Source: an uncultured bacterium
Lineage (GTDB): Bacteria; Cyanobacteriota; Vampirovibrionia; Gastranaerophilales; Gastranaerophilaceae
NCBI GenBank assembly: GCA_949292185.1
Contig: CASEYP010000007.1
Location: 157,615 to 221,614, forward strand
DNA: 64,000 nt
Direction: 5' to 3'
How positions within the stretch are numbered: the stretch's first letter is position 1; every line of letters begins with the position of its first letter. Both the position numbers and the translations under genes were made by a program. The notes beneath the pieces were generated by a model. The model was not told the DNA's origin, ran no database searches, and saw only the letters and a program-made list of their open reading frames with translations. Positions 8,892-17,347 of this stretch are shown here, one piece after another.

Positions 8892-9800
8892 ATGGCTTTA
8901 AGATTTGATTGCGGAGAAGTAATTACTGCAATGGTCACTCCTATGGATAAATCCGGGAATATTGACTATGATAAAGTAGAAATTCTTGCAAAACATTTAA
9001 TAACCTCTGGAAGTGATGCCATACTCGTGGCTGGAACCTCCGGAGAATCTCCTACATTAACAAACGAAGAAGAAATTGAATTAGTCAGCACAGTAAAAAG
9101 AGCTGTAGCAAACAAGGCAAAAATAATACTTGGTGCAGGTTCAAATTCAACTCAAACAGCTGTTGAATATACAAAATTTGCCCAAAAAGAAGAAGTTGAT
9201 GCAATATTATCAGTAGTGCCTTATTACAACAAACCAAATCAAAAAGGAATAATTGAGCACTTCTCAACAATTGCACAATCTACAAATCTTCCGATAATTC
9301 TGTATAATATACCGTCAAGAACTGGTGTTAATATGCTTCCTGAAACAGTAGCATATTTGGCTGAAAAATATAATAATATCATTGGAGTTAAACAAAGTTG
9401 TCCTGATATGGATATGGTTTCAGAAATGAAACTGCTTTGTCCTGACGATTTTGTTATTTATTCAGGTGATGACAGCCTGACATTACCTATGATGGCATTA
9501 GGAGCTCATGGAGTTATTTCAGTAGCTTCACACCTATTTGGATCAGAAATTAAATCAATGATAAGGAATTTTAAATCAGGGGAATATATTGCAGCAAGAA
9601 ATATGCACAAAACTCTATATCCAGTATTTAAAAAATTATTTATGGCTCCAAATCCGATACCAGTCAAAGCCGCTTTGGAATATAAGGGAATTATTGAATC
9701 TTATTTGAGGAAACCTCTTGTCACATTAAATGATGAAGAAAAAATAGAATTATTCAAGGTAATTGACAGAGTAAAATCAGAATTAAGCGAAGAAGGCTAG
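8892..9800 (+). CDS. dapA: 4-hydroxy-tetrahydrodipicolinate synthase
   Basis: DapA condenses pyruvate with aspartate semialdehyde on the way to lysine and meso-diaminopimelate for peptidoglycan. The TIM barrel shows GTSGESPTL, the tyrosine motif VVPYYNKPNQKG, the arginine motif YNIPSRTG, and the Schiff-base lysine in IIGVKQS. The 302 aa length is normal. RBS: AGAGGG lies upstream of the ATG. It heads a plus-strand run with secD and secF, but about 70 nt separate it from secD. No lysine riboswitch is seen in the short upstream gap. Confidence 0.94.
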   Translation: MALRFDCGEVITAMVTPMDKSGNIDYDKVEILAKHLITSGSDAILVAGTSGESPTLTNEEEIELVSTVKRAVANKAKIILGAGSNSTQTAVEYTKFAQKEEVDAILSVVPYYNKPNQKGIIEHFSTIAQSTNLPIILYNIPSRTGVNMLPETVAYLAEKYNNIIGVKQSCPDMDMVSEMKLLCPDDFVIYSGDDSLTLPMMALGAHGVISVASHLFGSEIKSMIRNFKSGEYIAARNMHKTLYPVFKKLFMAPNPIPVKAALEYKGIIESYLRKPLVTLNDEEKIELFKVIDRVKSELSEEG

Positions 9801-9869
9801 TTCCTTTTAGTTTAAAATAAATTATTATAAAATAAAACAGTTTATAGTTATACATAAGAGGGTAGAAAA

Positions 9870-11201
9870 TTGAAAAACAAAATTATTATGTTTTGGATCA
9901 TTGTAGGGATAGCAATTGCTTGTATCTTTACAATCTACAAAAAACCAACCAAGTTAGGTCTTGACCTTGTAGGTGGTTCAAGAATTATGCTTGAAGCCCG
10001 TACTACTGAATCCGTCAAGAAAATTACTCCTGAAGTTATGAGCAGATTGCAATATGCAATTGAAAGCAGGGTAAACAAACTAGGGGTATCAGAAACAACA
10101 GTTGCTCAGGTAGGCGATAAAAGATTGCTAGTTGAGATTCCACAAATTACAGACTTAAAAGAAGCTGAAGCATTCTTGGGCAAAACAGCTCAATTAGAAT
10201 TTAAACAACCTGTATTTGATGCAAACAAACAGCACAAAAGAGATGATAAAGGACAATTGATGTGGGAATCTACAGGTTTAACAGGCGAAGATTTAAAATC
10301 TGCATCAATAGGTTCCGATCAATCAGGTCAATGGACTGTATCATTAGAATTCAATGCTAAAGGTGGAACAAAATTCGCAGAACTTACAGAAAAATTAGTA
10401 GGCCAACAAATGGCTATATTCTTTGACGGCGAAGAAATATCCGCTCCTGTAATCAGAGAAACTATATACGGCGGCAGAGCTGAAATTTCCGGAGGAAACA
10501 GTGGATTTGAATATGAAGAAGCTGATAGAATGGTTAATTTATTAAATGCCGGAGCTTTGCCTGTACCATCTGAAATAATACAGGAAAATACAGTAGGTCC
10601 TACTTTAGGTGCAGATAGTATTGAAAAATCAAAATTTGCCGGGTTATTGGGTATTGGACTTGTAATGTTATTTATGGTCTTATATTACAGATTACCGGGA
10701 CTTATTGCCGACGTTGCATTAGTTATATATGCATTAATATTATTTGCATTATTCAAAATTATTCCGGTTACATTAACACTTGCAGGTATCGCAGGATTTA
10801 TCCTATCAGTCGGTATGGCTGTCGATGCCAATATATTGATATTTGAAAGAACAAAAGAAGAATTAAGAGCTGGCAGAAACTTGTTCACAGCAATTAATTC
10901 TGGATTTGACAGAGCATTTACAAGTATCTTCGATTCTAATATGACAACAGTCCTTGCATGTGTCATTTTATACTTCTTAGGTACAAGTGTTGTTAAAGGT
11001 TTTGCTCTAACTTTGGCATTAGGTGTAATCGTTTCTATGTTTACGGCAATTACTGTTACTAAAAACTTTATGCACTTAATCTTCGGAACCGGAGAATTAA
11101 AATATCCGGCTTTATTTGGTCTGTCTAAAGATGAAATAGGCCATGATTATGAAGTTACAGAAACTAAACGTGAAAAAGCACGTTTTGGTATATTAGACTA
11201 A
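9870..11201 (+). CDS. secD: Protein translocase subunit SecD
   Basis: SecD, with SecF, uses proton motive force to help proteins through SecYEG. One N-terminal membrane helix (about 6-22) is followed by the GLDLVGGSRIML motif and a periplasmic P1 domain. The RND-type five-helix block at the C-terminus contains VGMAVDANILIFERTKEE, which is diagnostic. At 443 aa it is compact compared with E. coli SecD. It starts with TTG, with AAGAGGGTAG upstream and no nearby in-frame ATG that would keep the first helix. secF follows after 22 nt. Confidence 0.95.
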   Translation: MKNKIIMFWIIVGIAIACIFTIYKKPTKLGLDLVGGSRIMLEARTTESVKKITPEVMSRLQYAIESRVNKLGVSETTVAQVGDKRLLVEIPQITDLKEAEAFLGKTAQLEFKQPVFDANKQHKRDDKGQLMWESTGLTGEDLKSASIGSDQSGQWTVSLEFNAKGGTKFAELTEKLVGQQMAIFFDGEEISAPVIRETIYGGRAEISGGNSGFEYEEADRMVNLLNAGALPVPSEIIQENTVGPTLGADSIEKSKFAGLLGIGLVMLFMVLYYRLPGLIADVALVIYALILFALFKIIPVTLTLAGIAGFILSVGMAVDANILIFERTKEELRAGRNLFTAINSGFDRAFTSIFDSNMTTVLACVILYFLGTSVVKGFALTLALGVIVSMFTAITVTKNFMHLIFGTGELKYPALFGLSKDEIGHDYEVTETKREKARFGILD

Positions 11202-11223
11202 GAAAGTATGAGGGTAAAATAAA

Positions 11224-12195
11224 ATGTTTAATATGAAAAAAACAGTACACGTTGTAAAATATAGAATTTTGTGGATATGTTTATCAGCTTGTCTGTTAAC
11301 TCCAGGGATTATCGCAATGATATATTCTATGATTACATATCCGACTCATTCACCTGTAAAAGTAGGTATTGACTACACAGGCGGTACTATTTTACAATAC
11401 GGAGTCAAAGAAGAAGTTAAAAACAATGATGTTGCAAAAACAAGAGACGATCTTGATGCTGTTGGAATAGAAAATCCTTATATCCAAATATTAGATGTAA
11501 CTCCAACAGAAGAAAACAATAATATTAATTCAATAATTTCTATTAAAACTAAATTTATAGATGAAGGCTCTAATACAACAGATGAAATAACTAAAGCTGT
11601 ACAAAAAGAATACAAAGATGCCGAATTAATTCAAGTAAGTTCTGTTGGTCCAACACTGGGAAAAGAATTGTTCAAAATGTCTGTTTTAGCTCTTACCCTT
11701 GCTATGCTGGGTATGATTATTTATATCTCGCTAAGATTTAAATTTGATTACGCACTTGCAGCCATATTAGGACTGGTACATGACGTATTATTTGTAGTTG
11801 GGGCATTTTCAATTCTTGGAATATTCTTTGATGTCCAAATTGATGGTTTATTCTTAACCGCAATATTAACTCTTATAGGGTTCTCAATAAACGATACTAT
11901 CGTTACGTTTGATAGAGTCAGAGAAAATTTAAGATATTATGGTAAGAAAATGTCATATGGCGAAATTATTGATGTATCAGTAAGCCAAACTCTTGCAAGA
12001 AGCATTAATACATCTTTAACAGTATTATTAACATTACTTGCTTTATACTTCTTCGGAGGAGTAACTACAAAAGATTTCGTTCTGGCTATGATACTTGGTG
12101 TTGTTGTCGGAGTATATTCAAGTATTTTCTTCTGCTGTATGTTAGTTGATTTCTGGGAAGAAAGAAAGAATAAAAAGAAAGCAGCTGCAGCATAA
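11224..12195 (+). CDS. secF: Protein translocase subunit SecF
   Basis: Partner of SecD in the SecDF complex. It has the GIDYTGGTILQY motif after the first membrane helix, a short periplasmic domain, then the five-helix RND block with GFSINDTIVTFDRVRE. It ends in a basic cytosolic tail. The 323 aa length is typical. RBS GAGGG lies before the ATG. A strong hairpin with a T tract follows immediately and ends the operon. Confidence 0.95.
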   Translation: MFNMKKTVHVVKYRILWICLSACLLTPGIIAMIYSMITYPTHSPVKVGIDYTGGTILQYGVKEEVKNNDVAKTRDDLDAVGIENPYIQILDVTPTEENNNINSIISIKTKFIDEGSNTTDEITKAVQKEYKDAELIQVSSVGPTLGKELFKMSVLALTLAMLGMIIYISLRFKFDYALAAILGLVHDVLFVVGAFSILGIFFDVQIDGLFLTAILTLIGFSINDTIVTFDRVRENLRYYGKKMSYGEIIDVSVSQTLARSINTSLTVLLTLLALYFFGGVTTKDFVLAMILGVVVGVYSSIFFCCMLVDFWEERKNKKKAAAA

Positions 12196-12218
12196 GAAAA
12201 TTTGTCAAAACAAACACA

Positions 12219-12252
12219 AAAAAGACCTCTTTATAAAAGAGGTCTTTTTTTT
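12219..12252 (+). terminator. Rho-independent terminator after secF
   Basis: A 12-bp perfect stem AAAGACCTCTTT (12221-12232) pairs with AAAGAGGTCTTT (12236-12247), with a 3-nt loop and a run of T after it. Flanking A and T tracts let it work in both directions, so it may also stop transcripts of the convergent EF-hand gene. Confidence 0.9.
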
Positions 12253-12269
12253 ATTTATAAATAATATTT

Positions 12270-12590
12270 TTAATCCGAAATATAAATATTATCAGATAAG
12301 AAATTCTTATATTCGATATAGTCAATCATTTTATTATTATCTAAATCATATTTATCAAACTCATCTGACAATTCTTGAATCTGCTTCATAATAGAATCCG
12401 GACCTTTTTTTTCTAGCCCTTCCATATCTTCAGCTAACAACTTTATAAAATTTACCATCCATTCATTTTTTGAGATAAAATAACTTTTATCACTATCAAT
12501 CTTAATAAAATCTTTTGCAATTTCTTCATCTGTTAAGTTTCTATACCCAGCAGGAATAGTATTTTTTTCTTGAGTAATAATGTAGTGCAT
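12270..12590 (-). CDS. Small EF-hand calcium-binding protein
   Basis: A 106-residue protein with two 12-residue EF-hand loops. Loop 1 is DSDKSYFISKNE (residues 32-43) and loop 2 is DLDNNKMIDYIE (82-93). Both have acidic residues at positions 1 and 3, isoleucine at 8 and glutamate at 12. The usual glycine at position 6 is replaced by Y and K. No signal peptide or membrane helix is present, so it should be cytosolic, a calmodulin-like arrangement. It is last in a minus-strand set after the HEAT-like (15 nt gap) and SLOG genes. Calcium binding is inferred from the loops; the target is unknown. Confidence 0.8.
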   Translation of the reverse strand: MHYIITQEKNTIPAGYRNLTDEEIAKDFIKIDSDKSYFISKNEWMVNFIKLLAEDMEGLEKKGPDSIMKQIQELSDEFDKYDLDNNKMIDYIEYKNFLSDNIYISD

Positions 12591-12605
12591 AATACTTTTA
12601 TTCTC

Positions 12606-13775
12606 CTATATTGCCATAATAACACTTTTTATATTTTCATTTGAAACAGCTTGATACGCAGTTTCCTTATCATTTTCAGATAATGCGCCTAATGATTTTA
12701 AAACTTCAACAGCTCTCAAAACCAAAGTTTGATTAGATGAAGATAACAATTCTCTAACCAAATCCGCATCATGCGTATAATCTAAAGCTGTATAAACAAA
12801 TAAACTATCATCTCGCAATTCATCATCTGAAAACTTTAACAATTCATCTTTATTTAATGAGAATAACAATTTTTTAATATCTAAAACTTCCTGTTTAGTT
12901 TCTTTAGATTCATCAAACAAATACTCATCATTTTCAGTCAAAACATCAAATTTATTTATAGCATTTAATAAAACCACAGCACTTTCAGATGTAATTTTAT
13001 TATTCATAAGCATTCCAAAAACATCATAAAGCTGAAAATCAAGAACACAAGATAATCCAAGAATTTCACCTAATCCGTTTATTATCAAATTTAAAATATA
13101 AAGACAGTCAATTTTATTTATTTTATATAAAGAAATCAAATCACATAAATACGGAATTTCGCCTGCAATATTTTCAGCAAATGAAGAATTTTTAACAGCC
13201 ACAATTATATAAGGTAAAGCATCTTTATTGCCATAAGCCACCAAAAATCTAACACCATCTAAAACTTTAAAACCATCATCACTTTTTAACAAATCTAAAG
13301 CCTGTTCATAAGATGATTTTTCGCCAAATGCGGCCAAAGTCGCAGCACAATTTCCGCTCAAATAACCATTTTCGCTATACATATTTTGTTTTAATAAATC
13401 AATAGCTAAAGGGTCTTGAATATATGAAAAGAATTTTGCGCAATAAGTTTTTTCATCCTCAGAGCCATTTTCAAAAATTTCAAGCATTCTATCTGTCAAA
13501 TCATCATCTGCGTAATTTGCCAAATTAGAAACAATAAATTCTTCATACGAAGGCGAATAAAACTTTAAAAAGTTCAACAAATTCAAATAATTTGACTCAT
13601 TACAAACTTTTGCAAGTCTATTTGCCACATTTTGCTTAACAAAATCGAACAAAAACTCATCTTGAGAAACCAACTCGGAAAACAAATCACAATCCGAATT
13701 ATTTATGACACTATATGCAACAGGTTCAAAATCTTTCGGATTTTTACCGGTTAATTTCTTTAATTTATCACTCAT
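12606..13775 (-). CDS. HEAT-like repeat protein, function unknown
   Basis: A 389-residue, acidic, all-helical protein with HEAT/armadillo-like repeats, for example ENGYLSGNCAATLAAFGEKS and NQTLVLRAVEVLKSLGALS. There is no signal peptide. Such repeats usually form protein-binding scaffolds. It sits between the SLOG gene (16 nt gap) and the EF-hand gene (15 nt gap), so the three are probably one operon. I do not recognise a named family. Confidence 0.75.
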   Translation of the reverse strand: MSDKLKKLTGKNPKDFEPVAYSVINNSDCDLFSELVSQDEFLFDFVKQNVANRLAKVCNESNYLNLLNFLKFYSPSYEEFIVSNLANYADDDLTDRMLEIFENGSEDEKTYCAKFFSYIQDPLAIDLLKQNMYSENGYLSGNCAATLAAFGEKSSYEQALDLLKSDDGFKVLDGVRFLVAYGNKDALPYIIVAVKNSSFAENIAGEIPYLCDLISLYKINKIDCLYILNLIINGLGEILGLSCVLDFQLYDVFGMLMNNKITSESAVVLLNAINKFDVLTENDEYLFDESKETKQEVLDIKKLLFSLNKDELLKFSDDELRDDSLFVYTALDYTHDADLVRELLSSSNQTLVLRAVEVLKSLGALSENDKETAYQAVSNENIKSVIMAI

Positions 13776-13791
13776 AAAGAAGAGACCTTAA

Positions 13792-14391
13792 TTAATCTAG
13801 ATAAAAGACAGTTATAACTTTATGACCTTCTTCAGCGTATTGAACAGCGTTATGTAAAGTTTTACTAGTATGAGATAAGAAACAAATTAATTGATTACAT
13901 TCATCAATAATTTCACGGTTACAAACGCGAGAAGCATCCACCAAAGTCATCATAGCACGGTCAGCGTGTTCAATGATATTAGGAACACCAATCAACTGAT
14001 CTTGAACATCAGAAGGTTGTTGACCAATAGTTTGCGGTAAAATTACACACAACTTTTCAGGATTAGCCTTCATAGCGCCACGAATAGCAGCAGCGTTAGT
14101 TCCTGAAGAACCACCTGACGTAATGATTGTATTACCCTGCATAACTAAAGCTGTAGCAAGGGTTTCAATCATTTGTTGATGAGTGATAGGAAGATTTCTA
14201 CTACCAATAATCGCAATTTTCTTAGCGGATTGTTTAATTGTAGCAAGCTCCATAGCCAATTCATCTACAGTATTAGGAGCGTCGGATTTTACAGTGTCCA
14301 TATCGTCATCAATAGGTACAACTATTGATTTTTGAGCATCATCATTTGTATCATCCGAACTTAAAATTATATCCTTATCACTTTCTGTCAT
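13792..14391 (-). CDS. SLOG/DprA-like Rossmann protein (cyanobacterial type)
   Basis: After a 50-residue acidic, variable N-terminus comes a compact SLOG-type nucleotide-binding domain: IAIIGSRNLPITHQQ, then IITSGGSSGTNAAAIRGAM, then CNREIIDECNQLICFLSH. The order resembles DprA, but the protein is only 199 aa and lacks the winged helix. From memory, a very similar protein is widespread in cyanobacteria under the label DNA recombination-mediator protein A. SLOG domains bind nucleotides or nucleotide-derived ligands. A perfect extended -10 lies 50 nt upstream. Its operon partners are the HEAT-like and EF-hand proteins. Confidence 0.8.
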   Translation of the reverse strand: MTESDKDIILSSDDTNDDAQKSIVVPIDDDMDTVKSDAPNTVDELAMELATIKQSAKKIAIIGSRNLPITHQQMIETLATALVMQGNTIITSGGSSGTNAAAIRGAMKANPEKLCVILPQTIGQQPSDVQDQLIGVPNIIEHADRAMMTLVDASRVCNREIIDECNQLICFLSHTSKTLHNAVQYAEEGHKVITVFYLD

Positions 14392-14440
14392 TTTTCATTT
14401 ACCTTCTAATTGCATTAATAACATTTTTCAACTATGCTTG

Positions 14441-14449
14441 ATTATAGCA
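14441..14449 (-). promoter_or_regulatory. Extended -10 promoter of the SLOG operon
   Basis: TGCTATAAT, a perfect extended -10, reads on the minus strand. The predicted start of transcription near 14434 leaves a 43-nt leader with AAGG before the ATG. No -35 is recognisable. It lies inside the region where the divergent pcrA message begins. Confidence 0.6.
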
Positions 14450-14475
14450 TATTTTTTTTTATTTGGGAAGAGGTC

Positions 14476-16995
14476 ATGGAAAAACTATTAGAAAATCTTA
14501 ATAAGGAACAACAAGAAGCAGTACAAACAACGCAAGGTCCACTGTTAATTTTGGCAGGTGCCGGATCTGGAAAAACAAAGGTTCTTACAACAAGAATAGC
14601 CTATATGATTCAACATGGGGTAAGACCAAGAAACATTTTAGCAGTAACATTCACGAATAAAGCTGCCAAAGAAATGAAAGAACGTATCGGCAAGATTATT
14701 GGTGAAGATACCGTAAAATATATGTGGGTTGGAACATTCCACGGAATTTGCGGAAGAATTTTGAGAGAGAATATTGATAAATACAATACCTCAACAGGCA
14801 AACATCTAGATAAGAACTTCACAATCTATGATGATTCTGATACAAATCAAATAATTACAAGGGCAATCAAAAAACTTAATTTAGATGATAAGGTATATCA
14901 AACAAAACTTGTAAAATCTGTTATATCAAACGCAAAAAATAAAATGCAAGATGCACATACATTTGCGACATTTGCAAGAGATTTCAAATCGCAAAAGATT
15001 GCATCAATCTATGAAGAATACGAAAAATCATTAAATAACAATAATGCAATAGATTTCGATGATATGTTAATGCTTACAGTAAAATTACTTGAGCAAAACG
15101 AAGAAGTAAGACAGCAATACTATGATAGATTTCAACACATAATGGTTGATGAATACCAAGATACAAACTTAGCACAATACAAATTAGTTAATATGCTATA
15201 CACAAATCTATCAAAAGACGTTCCGCAAGAGCGTTCATTATGCGTAGTAGGAGATGTTGACCAATCAATATATTCTTGGCGTGGTGCAGATTTTACAATC
15301 ATAATGAACTTCCAAAAAGATTATCCAAAAACAAAACTTATAAAACTTGAACAAAATTACCGTTCAACAGCACACATATTAAATGCCGCAAACGCAGTTA
15401 TCGAAAACAATAACGAGCGTGTTGATAAAGTTTTATATTCAAATAAAGGAGAAGGTGAAAAATTAAGTTATTATATAGCAGATGATGAAGCTGATGAAGC
15501 AAATTATATAGTAAGCAATATAAAAAGAACAGCTCACGGAAATTACAATCAATTTGCAATATTATATAGAACAAATAACCAATCCCGTGCCCTAGAAGAA
15601 GCTTGTATGGCAACAGGAGTTCCATATAGAATATATGGCGGCACAAAATTCTACGATAGAGCAGAAGTTAAAACCGTAATATGCTATCTAAAACTTATAA
15701 ATAACACTGATGACTCTCAAAGTTTGCGCAGAGTAATAAATATTCCAAAAAGAGGAATAGGTGAAACTACATTAAAAAATCTGTCAGACTTTGCAAATTC
15801 AAGAGATATAAGCCTTTTTGAAGCAATAAAAATTTGTGAAGAATCTGATATCAATTCAAAAACTCAATCAAAATTAAAAGACTTTGCAAACTTAATCTAC
15901 AAATTCCAACAAGCAAAAGATTCTTATACCCTAAAAGAATTTGTAACACTTGTTATAGAAAAATCAGGATACTTAGCAGAACTTCAAGCAAAAGCCGTAA
16001 GTGATCCGGAAGTACAAGATGATATAAACAACTTGCAAGAACTTGTAAACGTTGCAGAAGAATTTATTCCGGAAGAAGAAGACAATATCTTAGGTGAATT
16101 TTTGCAACAAGTAGCCTTAGTATCAGACCTTGATTCAATGGTAGATGAAGCAAACAACGTAACAATGATGACACTTCATGCTGCAAAAGGTCTTGAATTT
16201 CCAATAGTATTTATAGCCGGAATGGACGAAGGAATTTTCCCAAGTCAAAGAACTCTGCAAGTTCCATCAGAAGTTGAAGAAGAGCGCAGACTTATGTACG
16301 TTGGTATAACAAGAGCAGAAGAAAAGCTATATCTCGTTTCAGCCAAACGTCGTCAAACTTGGGGTGAATACAGATACTACAACCCGTCAAGATTTATTGA
16401 AGAAATTCCGCATAACCTGATAGAATCAACTGAATCAGAAAGCAGAATGAGCAATTCTTCAACATTTAGAAATGCAGTATCAAAAGCAAGAGAATCATAC
16501 GCAAAAACTGATTCAGACGGATACGTAAGACCATCATCAGGATTTGGTACAAACTTTGTAGCTCCACAAAGAAGAGGTTTAGCAAGTTCCAATAAACCAA
16601 GTTCTAATTATACAAATTCAAGCTACAATAAACCAACAAGCAACAGAACACCACAACGCACGATTATCGTAAAATCTGCAATAAATAAAAAACGAGAAGA
16701 AGAAAAAATTGCAGCATTTTTCAAAGATAATGCAATAAAGCGTATGGCAGATGAACGCCGTCAACGCCTTGAAGCAGAACGCCAAAAAGAACAGGAAAGA
16801 AAACAAGAACGCGATAATGCCAAAATTATTGATGATATATATGATGTAGGACAAAGAGTATTCCACGAACAACTTGGAATAGGCCATGTAACTGATGTAA
16901 TGACAGTAGGCGAAAGCGTAATGTACACAATTGATTTTGGCAAACTTGGCAAAAAAGCAATGGATGCGACATACGCAAAATTAAAAAAATTCTAA
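14476..16995 (+). CDS. pcrA: ATP-dependent DNA helicase PcrA/UvrD
   Basis: An SF1A 3'-5' helicase for repair and replication-fork upkeep. Walker A is AGAGSGKT (residues 27-34) and Walker B is VDEYQDTN. Further helicase motifs are GDVDQSIYSWRGAD, LEQNYRST, TLHAAKGLEFP and VGITRAEEKLY. A basic, low-complexity linker leads to a C-terminal Tudor-like domain (GQRVFHEQLGIGHVTDV), typical of PcrA. Start: GAAGAGGT precedes the ATG at 14476. The frame is open 42 nt further upstream, but those codons are poor and overlap promoter-like sequence. It is followed by the PC4-like gene and priA, which also handle DNA. Confidence 0.95.
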   Translation: MEKLLENLNKEQQEAVQTTQGPLLILAGAGSGKTKVLTTRIAYMIQHGVRPRNILAVTFTNKAAKEMKERIGKIIGEDTVKYMWVGTFHGICGRILRENIDKYNTSTGKHLDKNFTIYDDSDTNQIITRAIKKLNLDDKVYQTKLVKSVISNAKNKMQDAHTFATFARDFKSQKIASIYEEYEKSLNNNNAIDFDDMLMLTVKLLEQNEEVRQQYYDRFQHIMVDEYQDTNLAQYKLVNMLYTNLSKDVPQERSLCVVGDVDQSIYSWRGADFTIIMNFQKDYPKTKLIKLEQNYRSTAHILNAANAVIENNNERVDKVLYSNKGEGEKLSYYIADDEADEANYIVSNIKRTAHGNYNQFAILYRTNNQSRALEEACMATGVPYRIYGGTKFYDRAEVKTVICYLKLINNTDDSQSLRRVINIPKRGIGETTLKNLSDFANSRDISLFEAIKICEESDINSKTQSKLKDFANLIYKFQQAKDSYTLKEFVTLVIEKSGYLAELQAKAVSDPEVQDDINNLQELVNVAEEFIPEEEDNILGEFLQQVALVSDLDSMVDEANNVTMMTLHAAKGLEFPIVFIAGMDEGIFPSQRTLQVPSEVEEERRLMYVGITRAEEKLYLVSAKRRQTWGEYRYYNPSRFIEEIPHNLIESTESESRMSNSSTFRNAVSKARESYAKTDSDGYVRPSSGFGTNFVAPQRRGLASSNKPSSNYTNSSYNKPTSNRTPQRTIIVKSAINKKREEEKIAAFFKDNAIKRMADERRQRLEAERQKEQERKQERDNAKIIDDIYDVGQRVFHEQLGIGHVTDVMTVGESVMYTIDFGKLGKKAMDATYAKLKKF

Positions 16996-17021
16996 AAATT
17001 TATACTAATAAAAAAGCTTTA

Positions 17022-17030
17022 TGCTAGAAT
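17022..17030 (+). promoter_or_regulatory. Possible extended -10 before the PC4-like gene
   Basis: TGCTAGAAT lies 32 nt upstream of the ATG at 17062, in the 66-nt gap after pcrA. No clear -35. It could give the PC4-like gene and priA their own promoter. Confidence 0.35.
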
Positions 17031-17061
17031 AAAAAACGAGAAGATAAATAAGGAGAGAGAA

Positions 17062-17301
17062 ATGGCAGATTCAAAAATTTTAGCAACAATCGAAAGATCA
17101 GACACTGAACAATTACAAATTTCAATTAGCGAATATAAAGGAAGAAGTTACTTAAATATGAGAATATTTTATACAACAGATGATGGTGCAACTTGGTTAC
17201 CAACTAAAAAAGGTGTAACTTTCACTCCTGATCAATTAGACATTTTAACAGAAGCAATAGAAGAAGCTAAACAAGAACTTATGTCAGCAGAAGCTGAATA
17301 A
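17062..17301 (+). CDS. PC4-like single-stranded DNA-binding protein
   Basis: A 79-residue protein matching the core of the transcriptional coactivator PC4/p15 fold. It has a short strand, LQISISEYKGRSYLNMR, a turn with WLPTKKGVTFTPDQ, and a C-terminal helix (about residues 53-75). The SEYKGR and PTKKG motifs are the family hallmarks. Bacterial members bind single-stranded DNA as dimers. The start has GGAGAGAGAA just upstream. It lies between pcrA and priA, 46 nt before priA, so a role in repair or replication restart fits. That role is inference from context. Confidence 0.82.
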   Translation: MADSKILATIERSDTEQLQISISEYKGRSYLNMRIFYTTDDGATWLPTKKGVTFTPDQLDILTEAIEEAKQELMSAEAE

Positions 17302-17347
17302 TTAATAAATTACCAATAAAAAATTAAAACAAAAAGGATTATCAATA

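Noticed and set aside
12146..12391. 81-residue open frame on the plus strand after secF
   Set aside because: It runs through the secF end, the terminator hairpin and the EF-hand gene; no RBS.
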